The notes under the pieces were generated by a model. The model had not been told where the DNA came from and ran no database searches. It saw only the letters and a program-made list of their open reading frames with translations. From assembly GCA_035048485.1 (NCBI GenBank), contig CM068584.1:60327739-60391738 (forward strand): a stretch of 64,000 nucleotides of DNA, read 5' to 3'. The stretch's first letter is position 1, and every line of letters starts with the position of its first letter. Positions 56,760 to 64,000 of the stretch are shown piece after piece. Origin of the DNA: Pteria penguin. Its lineage: Eukaryota; Mollusca; Bivalvia; Pterioida; Pteriidae. The translations under genes and the position numbers were made by a program.

Positions 56760-57190
56760 ACATTATTCCGGTTCAGAACAGTGTTATTATACATGTTTTA
56801 ATATATATACAATATATAGAAAATATTTATATCGTTATAAAAGCAAATGCTACAAAATATTATAATGATTATAGTTGATTTATAGCATACCATTGCACAA
56901 TCCTCCTTTGTCTTCCTCGACATCAATACAAACATGAGAGGGAATTGTTTTAATTCAACACATTCCCCCTTCACGAATGAATTGATGATGAACAGCTGTC
57001 CCCGTTTTTGGAATGGTCCAGTGACAGTAACGATACGTGTATTAGTCTGGTCGTGTGGTTCGCTCTACTTAAAGACGTCAAAGATCGCTGTAACAACATG
57101 TGCTATTTATTCGATTGGGCGGAAACTCATAAATAAACAGTGCGCATGCGCAATGCGCCAACACAAAGAGAGATAAGTCTCAACAAACTT
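56760..57190. other. no recognisable gene
   Basis: Between two transposase remnants; A/T-rich, no motif. Confidence 0.4.
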
Positions 57191-57197
57191 AGAAATT

Positions 57198-58745
57198 ATG
57201 TTACAGGATATACTTGGCAACAAATTCTTCAGATTTGATACCTTTGAACATTTTGTTAGTTCAGAACCTATCATTAGCAAAGGTGGAAAACGGTACAGTT
57301 TGCTTTGCTCGAACTATGGGGGTAAAGTGTTAGAAGATGGAACTATCGTAAAGCTTCATTGTATCCCATTTGGTGACAGTGATAACACAAGACAAGACGA
57401 TCGTTGTGGATCCCAAGAATAAAGTTTGTTCGACCAAATGCTTCACTCAGTTCAAATTCAAGATTGTGTTATCTACATTTTGAAGATAATGTTCGCTCTT
57501 CGGGATCAGTTCCGACCAAGTTGAACCTGAAAAAAAAGTGAACAAACTCGTACTACCACGTAGACCTATCATGAGAAAAACAGATGAGGAAAATATTCCT
57601 GTCTGTGAGTCTGTGATTCTTTTGAGCCTGAATGTACCAAAGCATCTGATCAGGACTGTGATGAAGTGTGTAAAAATGTACAAGCTTACATTCCAGAGAC
57701 ATCGTCTGTGCATATTCAAACACCGGTTGCGAGTTCTTTATGCAATTGTACACAAACTCCATCTAAGGATTTAAAATAAAAAAAAAAGAACAAGTGTGCC
57801 TCTGCTGAAACCCGAAGTTATACAAGACAATGATGAAAAGACAAGGTATTATACTGGGTATCCGAATTATGCTACATTTATGTTGTTTTTTACCACTTTT
57901 TGTAGACACGGTGCAGAAAAGCTGACCTACTGGGAGGGGGGGGGGAAGCATCCAAAAAGATGCCATGGAGTAGAAATATAGTGACCCAAGAGTTGAGAAA
58001 CCAGGGAAAAACGTATCCTTTGTCCATTGGATGAATTTTTCATGGTATGTGTGAAGCTCAGACTTGGACTTCTTCAGAAAATAATAGACTTATTTAATGT
58101 GTCCGCGTGGACATGGACATGGGTGAACATCATGTATGACCATATGACATGCTTAATTCCTTAGCCATCAAGGGAGCAAATATTAAGTAATTAGCCGAAC
58201 CATTTTATTGAAATGCTGAGAGTTAGAATTGTAATTGATGTCACGGATTTTTTTGGTGAAAAATCAGGCAATTGGGAAGCTCAATGTGACCTGGAGTGAA
58301 TACAAACTCTATAACATGTTCAAAGTGCTTATTGAAGTAGCCCCGAATGGCCTTGTGACTTTCATTTCTCGCGCCTGGGGAGGTCATGCATCCAACAGGC
58401 ACATTGTACAAACAGACTCTGATTTTTTTTTTACTTAGATTAGAACCTGCAGATATTATTCTCGCTGACAAAGGATTTACCGTGGGTGATTTACTTCAAC
58501 CACACATTAGGTTGAATATGCCTCCTTTTATGTCGTCAGCCCCGAGCCTGCATGATTTTTATAAGACCCAACACATTGCTGCTCCAAGAATAGTTGTTGA
58601 CATGAAAATGAAGCAAGTTGAAAACTTTAAAATATTGCAGACTGTGTTGCCATTACACGAAGCTCATTTGGCAGAACAGATAATTTTTATTAATTGTACA
58701 ATGACAAACTCTACTGAAGTGAAGTCTTTAGCATTCAAACCATAG
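57198..58745 (+). pseudogene. THAP + DDE_4 transposase (ISL2EU-like), decayed
   Basis: THAP part at 57280-57535: CSNYGGKVLEDGTIVKLHCI, SRLCYLHFED (Cys-x2-His) and SVPTKLNL (AVPTIF-like box); the first Cys is not clear. A helical recognition domain follows at about 57796-58105 (RYYTGYPNYATFMLFFTTFC, then VCVKLRLGLLQKIIDLFNVS). The DDE_4 core covers 58210-58745: RIVIDVTDFF (D1), TWSEYKLYNMFKVLIEVAPN, ISRAWGGHASNRHIVQTDS, PADIILADKGFTVGDLLQP (D2), PRIVVDMKMKQVENFKILQT (E region). Frames shift at least four times. THAP + DDE_4 is the ISL2EU plan. Confidence 0.78.
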
Positions 58746-60495
58746 CATTAGGTTTATGATTATGTTGACGTGTAAGTCATGTACCTGGAAATCACTTTAC
58801 TATGTTGTTCATTAATGTAATAGTTTATAGTTAAATCTAGTATTCCATCGTAGAGTCCAGTTGGATTTTTTTTTTTAACTTTTGACATGTGGTGGACTTG
58901 GCTTTTTTTTTTTTGTTAATTTTTGCCAATTTTGAACATACATGGAGTTTTATGTTGTGTCTAATTTTCAATGGTGATGTTAGTACTGGTACATGTAATT
59001 GGAAAGACAAGAAGCTTGCTATGTCCTGGAAAATTGAAACTTTCATCAGCTAAATTGTTTTCAAATGCAGTTCTAACTCCATGTTCAATACAGGATCAAA
59101 CATCAACTCAAGGATGAAGTGATGCATGTGCATGTAGCAACAAAACTGCAGGCTGATGGATATAAAACGTTCAGTTGTTTATTTTCTAGACTTTAACTTT
59201 TTATTCCACCAGCTAGCAGCAAATCATAGAAAATGTAGGTTTTCTAACCTTGCTAAGTTCCATTGGTCGATTTTTAGCATGCATTGATATTGCAATGCAA
59301 GTTGAATCCACAGTTTATTACCACCAGCCAGACAGGGTATATATTTGTACATGTACATGTCTAAATGTTGAAAAGCTTAATCAGTGATAAAAACAGACTT
59401 GATGTTTTATATTTAAATTTAACTGCAAAATTACAAGTTTGTAAATTAAATTTTATGCTGACGCGCTAAATTTATAAACTAATACAATCACTGATTAAGT
59501 TTAACAACTTTTATATAGACTCTGAACTTTTCCCAGGTCGTAGTTCAAAAGTCATGTACATGAACTGTTGTCAGTAATATTGGGTCTCTAACTAAATTTC
59601 TGTCTTGTGTTAAATTGATATCCACATATCCACATGTTCAGTCCATGTTCATACAGTATACATGTATATACGAGTAGTTTTACACACTTGACTTCAATAT
59701 GCGACATCATTTTGCCAGATGATAAAAATGGAAATTCACGGATCATGATCGAGTGCTGTCCTGTCAGTCAAACTGTACTCGATATGTACAACTGTACTCG
59801 ATATGTACATGTACAGTTTAGCAATTCAACCAGTATCCACACTTACTTTTCAAACTTACTGAAGCACTTGCATAAATTTTCCATATGCATGTATACAATT
59901 TTCTCAAGCATTATAACTCTCTTTATTACATCATAAATAACAAAAACAAGCAGTAATAAGATGGCCGAAATCTTTATATACCAGTACATTTTACGGAATG
60001 TTGAAATATTTTACATTTGTACTGGTATGTATACATAATATAATAATCCTTTTTGTCTGTTAACCTTTTTTTAACAAAATTAGTAAAAGTGTTTAATTTG
60101 GAGAAAATCAATGCTTAATTCAAAACATAAACGTATGCACCTTCTGTGCTTTAAGGACATTCAGACATGTATATGAAAAATAAACACTTGCAATTCAGTA
60201 ACTAATTTTGATGTAGATATGTAGGCAACACTGTTTTTCACCAGTGCAATTTTATGCCGTTATTGGGCTATTTCCCCTCGCCAAAATAAGCTAAAAATTC
60301 TACAAAAATGATATAAAATTCCCAATAAAACAAAATTAAAAAATCCAATATTTCGATCGTAATATATCGATACCGTAAAATATCATTTAGAGAAATTCTG
60401 AGTTGTTTATATCGTTGTCAGTCTGGGTCTCTTAAACGCTTTGTATACAAACTAGAAGCACGTGTCGCGGGCCCCGTGTCGTGTTGTATTGCAAG
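58746..60495. other. no recognisable gene
   Basis: A/T-rich. Carries CTTAATCAGTGA (59380) inverted at 59487 (TCACTGATTAAG), and several CATGTACATG palindromes. No coding support. Confidence 0.45.
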
Positions 60496-60990
60496 ATGTC
60501 GCACAAGTCAAAGTACCGGTATTACGTGAAACGACTTCGGCAGAAATATTCTAAAGGACTTATTAAGATAAGTGATGCTTTTAAGACACAAGTAAAGACG
60601 CTTAAAACTAATTTTGAATTAGCCAAAAATGACATAATAGAGAGTCACATCACGCCAAGCTCAAGCCTGCCAATTCGGCCTCGGAGCCCACCCCGCTTAA
60701 TCATGGGGCGCAAATCGAACTCCAAGAATCTAATAATCTGATGGCTGATAACATGTCGCAATCAGACTCAGAATCAGAAAATGCTGGAAGTATGTTGGTC
60801 CCAGATGCCCGTAGATTCTCGACTATAAGTTATGAAAAGAGATATGATTGGCTTTATTACTCGGCTTAAAAATGGCTTTATGTGCAAACTCTGCGAACTA
60901 TTTTCTCACAGTACTTCAGATAGGCCGTTTGTATCAAATTCTGTACAGCTTGGATATCATTCAACTAGAAAGCTAGAGGCTCAGTCTTGT
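60496..60990 (+). pseudogene. hAT-type transposase N-terminus with zinc finger
   Basis: ATG at 60496: basic MSHKSKYRYYVKRLRQKYSK, open to 60741, then a shifted frame with ADNMSQSDSESENAGSM and SYEKRYDWLYYS. After another shift, KNGFMCKLCELFSHSTSDRP and QLGYHSTRKLEA, the BED/TTF-like zinc finger found at the start of many hAT proteins. Truncated at about 60990. Three frames, so inactive. The C-terminal hAT part at 61917-62330 may be the other end of the same element. Confidence 0.6.
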
Positions 60991-61039
60991 TGACATGTTC
61001 AAATGTTACAAAAAAGATAGATAGATAGATAGATAGATA

Positions 61040-61090
61040 TATTATTGTTTTACGTCGCGCCGGGAATATTTCACCCATATGGCGACGATT
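61040..61090 (-). mobile_element. SINE-like 3' domain fragment
   Basis: 'ttgttttacgtcgcgccggg' and 'aatatttcacccatatggcg' resemble the shared SINE 3' domain in minus orientation, next to (GATA)n at 61016-61040. It could instead belong to the neighbouring Penelope-like element. Confidence 0.4.
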
Positions 61091-61094
61091 ACAA

Positions 61095-61359
61095 ATTAGC
61101 TTATGTAAACAAACTTTGTGTAGGAGAGACAGAAAGATCGTTAAAAAAAGAATAGAAGAACATAGAAGCGATATAAAGTACCAAAGAGAAAAACCAATTA
61201 TGAAACATTTTGCGAACCATGATGAAGGTGATCTTCGTGTTGCGGTCATGGCTAGGACTACCGGAGAAAATAAAACATACAGATTAATTGTCGAAGATAA
61301 CTGGATAAGAGATTTGGAAACGCGCAGGCCTAATGGATGTAATATTAAAACTAACTAAC
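61095..61359 (+). pseudogene. Penelope-like element GIY-YIG endonuclease fragment
   Basis: Reads LCVGETERSLKKRIEEHRSD, KPIMKHFANHDEGDL, EDNWIRDLETRRPNGCN. The (C/Y)VGET...R..EHRS...P..HF...E..WI..L....P.G.N pattern is the GIY-YIG endonuclease at the C-terminus of Penelope-like elements. The RT part is absent, and so is the leading GIY Tyr pair. Plus strand, about 85 residues, no internal stop. Confidence 0.75.
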
Positions 61360-61429
61360 ATGTGATTGTATAACTAATTTATGAACCATTTATTTCTTGT
61401 GGTGATTCTATGCTTAGTTTTCTTTTAAT

Positions 61430-61916
61430 GCACCCCCCCCCCTTTCCGGTAATGAGGGGGTGTTACTTTGCCGCTATCGCCCGGTCGGTCTGTCGTACGG
61501 TCGGCCAGATTGTGATATTTATATATATTTTTATATATTTATGCTTGTATTATTTTGTTGTTTAGTCTATTTTAATGCCATACTTACGCGCGTAATAATG
61601 ACGTTATGACGTCAACGTTTATAGCAATTTAGAAGCTTGTTGATATTAGACATGTAAAGATGGGTGTTACATAGTTCTTCTGTACTTTTCTAACAATTGC
61701 TTGATAAAGGCCAGGAGGCCGACAATTTGCGGCAAAGAGTGATTGTGTTGTTTCTTTTAGTATAATAAATTTGTCAGCATAATGCAATAAGTTCTCATAT
61801 TAAGTATTTCTAAATATTTCTCAATAATTCATATAATTATTCATGTAGTAACATTTTAATCAGAAAAACAAAGAATTATTTTATTGTGACAAATGTGCAA
61901 CTGACTGAACATAGCA
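61430..61916. other. no recognisable gene
   Basis: C run at 61431-61442, then 'cgctatcgcccggtcggtct', which may be the Penelope 3' end. Otherwise A/T-rich. Confidence 0.4.
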
Positions 61917-61964
61917 TTGAACAATCTTACATACAATACATGCATTATTATATTTCATTTAGAA

Positions 61965-62330
61965 ATCATGATCAATATTGAAATTGATACAATTTTGAAT
62001 TTCAGTCAGAGGGCTTCACCAGAGGATCTGCAGAACCCCCAGTTACTACTCAGTAAACTTAGTGAAGATCCCATTATCCAGAGGGCATACCCTGCCATGT
62101 ATCGTTTGGTGTTGTATGCCAGCCTCATACCAAGTTCAACGGCTGGAGTTGAGAGACTCTTCTCTCTTATGAATACCATATGCACCCCAACTAGATCTAG
62201 TCTCAAGCAGAGCTCACTAGAGAGTATCGTGAGATGCATTTCTGTGGGTGGACCAAGTTTAAGTCCAGCGCAGCTTGTTAAAGCCATGCAACACTTCAAA
62301 AATATCAAGGACAGAATACTTGATTTCTAA
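61965..62330 (+). pseudogene. hAT dimerisation domain (C-terminus of hAT transposase)
   Basis: Reads IQRAYPAMYRLVLYASLIPS, STAGVERLFSLMNTICTPTR, LKQSSLESIVRCISVGG, ending at TAA 62328-62330. PxSxxxVERxFS is the hallmark of the hAT C-terminal dimerisation region carrying the catalytic Glu. The open frame starts at 61917, but similarity starts at about 62000, so an upstream splice acceptor ('tgaatttcag', 62003) is likely. The middle of the transposase is missing. Confidence 0.78.
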
Positions 62331-62399
62331 AAGCACTCTAATTGTATGTAAGATACAATTAAAGGATACAAGTATATGGATAACAAAATATGTCTTGTT

Positions 62400-63469
62400 T
62401 TTTTCCCCCAATTTTAAGGAAAACGCCGCTATTTTTCCCAATTCCAAGGGCCCCGGGGCCCAGTCCCAAAAAGGGGTGTGAGAGCCCCGTTACTGACATG
62501 TCTTTCACTGTCACATTACTTGTGCATACATTCATGTGATATTTCACATAAGCTCTTCTGGCTGCATTCTCAATACGTCTTCCATGCTGTATTGAGGGAA
62601 CATTTTCTGGAACAACAGTGTACCCCCTTATCTGTTTTAGTAAGTTATCAGGGGCTGCTGTAGTCTGTTTACGACACACCATCACAAAATTTGAGGAAGT
62701 TAACAAAATTCCTCTCATTTTATTCCAATTCTAGTTGTTAAATTGTCCCTTTGTGGTCAAATTCACTCTTTCAATTTGTTCATCTGTCAGACTGATATCG
62801 GTCACAAACTCTATGCACACAGTCTGACAAACTGGCGTAGGTAAATCTGTTTTATCACTGAACATGTAGTTGGGTTTATAGATAGGTATTATGCCATTTA
62901 TTTTCCCTGATGTATCACACATGGTTCTGTATAATACAGAAAATGGGTAGGTAAACTGAAGTCCTTTCAGAATGTTGTCAAAGAAATTCTCCGGATCCTC
63001 ACATTGGCCAGCTTGATCAACATTTGGATATGGCTTCATGGGAGAAGAATCTACTGAAAATTTAACATTCACAAGTCTTGTAGGGCTTGGTGGATTGTTC
63101 ATGTTTGTGTTGGGAGCCAGCCAGGTACATCCATTTGACGTGCAGGAGTTTTTTTTTTCACTTTTACCATAGTTAACAGTAGCCCACCAACGTGACTACA
63201 AACACTAGACAATCCAGCTTTACAGTCGCATGTTGCAGAGATAAATTTTGTCAAAGTCACAAAAAGGGTGTAATATGTCCTCACATAACCTCCAGCTACA
63301 GACACTTTGTGACGCATACTAGGACAACACTTTCCTTGTTCAACGCAATAGGGAAAAGCGGTATCTACATAGTGGTACTGTAATTCTGCGACGTAGTTCT
63401 CATTGCTGAATTTCTTTGATTTCTTCAACTTGTTCACCTTGTTGATCATCTGAATCTTGATCAGCCGTA
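62400..63469 (-). pseudogene. SWIM zinc finger + YqaJ-type nuclease-like protein, 5' end outside the called exon
   Basis: Minus strand. Acceptor cttttaatag at about 63470, then RIRLIKIQMINKVNKLKK, a conserved body, and the SWIM finger SATCDCKAGLSSVCSHVGGL (CxC..CxH). A shift in a poly-A run (about 63150) leads to NGCTWLAPNTNMNNPPSPTR. Open to 62731; after a stop, LTSSNFVMVCRKQ, LLKQIRGYTVVPENVPSIQH, GRRIENAARRAYVKYHM and LSHPFLGLGPGALG match the YqaJ recombinase/exonuclease start. The catalytic Asp and the E..K pair are not visible: the copy is cut at about 62400. SWIM-YqaJ proteins are multicopy in bivalves, to my recollection. Confidence 0.7.
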
Positions 63470-64000
63470 TCCTATTAAAAGAAACCTCAAGTGTTACATG
63501 TGCATTTTGCCATTTGTAAAAGATGTTAAAAACTTATGTTTATAACAAAATGACTGCCCTGTTTTGTCATGACATAAACCAACACATAAATTTCTATATG
63601 ACCACACATTACATGTACATAAAACTTAACTACATGTATGACCTCACAATTTCTATAAAACCGTAGTAAATGATGTCACAAACCTGAGTCAAGATGAATG
63701 AGTTTTTCCTTAATAAATTATAGAACATTGCTTCAAAGATGAAAACCTCAGCTCTAGAAAACCAGGTCATTTGATAAACTATCTCAAACTTCATGATTAA
63801 ACTTTTTTTTTATTTTGAAAAATAATTTTTCTTTCAAATCAGTTTTGACTTTAAAAAATAAGGGAATAAATACCCTTTGGATTAAGAGGTCATCTAGGGC
63901 TCTGGTTTGTGAGCCCTTTTGTATACATGTATGAACAAAATCCATGGTCCATGGCCTATAGCATTTAAGTGCATTAGGTAGGGGCTACGGTGAATTTCCT
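63470..64000. other. no recognisable gene; probable intron of the SWIM-YqaJ gene
   Basis: A/T-rich, no coding signal on either strand, directly upstream of the predicted acceptor. Confidence 0.4.

Overview
This window is eukaryotic and looks like bivalve (or close lophotrochozoan) intergenic DNA. It is AT-rich, has no operon-like gene packing, and carries spliced coding exons. Two tRNA-derived SINE families with a 3' domain of the V-SINE/RUDI type known from molluscs recur, as does a long repeat starting 'aagaggccca.gtgggcctatatcgctcacctgag', which I associate with bivalve genomes. No complete ordinary host gene was found. The only host candidate is a possible last exon at the left edge (29-121). 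Nearly all coding signal belongs to mobile elements, most of them broken.

Layout. 1.2-6.8 kb: an APE-type LINE (ORF1 + ORF2, minus strand) joined at its 5' end to a SINE in the same orientation; the composite sits inside another SINE between 8-bp target duplications. 7.2-8.7 kb: SINEs and a common repeat. 8.9-12.6 kb: a decayed MULE (zinc finger, MULE domain, SWIM) with an OTU cysteine protease just upstream. 15.0-16.3 kb: three tandem copies of a LINE ORF2 linker. 16.4-17.9 kb: satellite-like repeats. 17.7-18.4 kb: a helix-hairpin-helix + coiled-coil gag-like ORF. 19.7-23.6 kb: a tandem duplication whose second copy is split by a 2.5-kb non-coding repeat element. 25-27 kb: fragments of a DDE_4 transposase, a 'GVDKTF' transposase and an SGNH-like gene split by a SINE.

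28.7-30.5 kb holds a small non-autonomous LTR element with PPT and tRNA-Ser-type PBS. 30.6-37.9 kb holds a second LTR retrotransposon: LTRs, PBS, PPT, HhH-gag, retropepsin, partial RT, and downstream a zinc-finger motif plus a TatD-type metal-dependent DNase. This is the most striking element here. 39.8-41.7 kb: a minisatellite split by a Tc1 element (DD34E). 42.1-43.1 kb: a second SGNH-like pseudogene and a tandem repeat. 43.7-46.2 kb: a PHD-finger + 'GVDKTF' transposase. 46.5-51.8 kb: a PIF/Harbinger element with TIRs, 3-bp TSD and a spliced transposase. 52.8-58.7 kb: an orphan THAP domain, a 5'-truncated LINE, a second MULE and a THAP+DDE_4 (ISL2EU-like) element. 60.5-62.3 kb: two hAT pieces around a Penelope GIY-YIG fragment. 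62.4-63.5 kb: a SWIM-YqaJ nuclease-like gene entering from the right.

The genes work together only within each element. The nesting gives a partial order of events: SINE-A, then LINE/SINE-B composite; small LTR element, then SINE-A; minisatellite, then Tc1; local duplication, then 2.5-kb repeat; SGNH gene, then SINE-A. All family calls come from motif recognition by eye; no database was searched.
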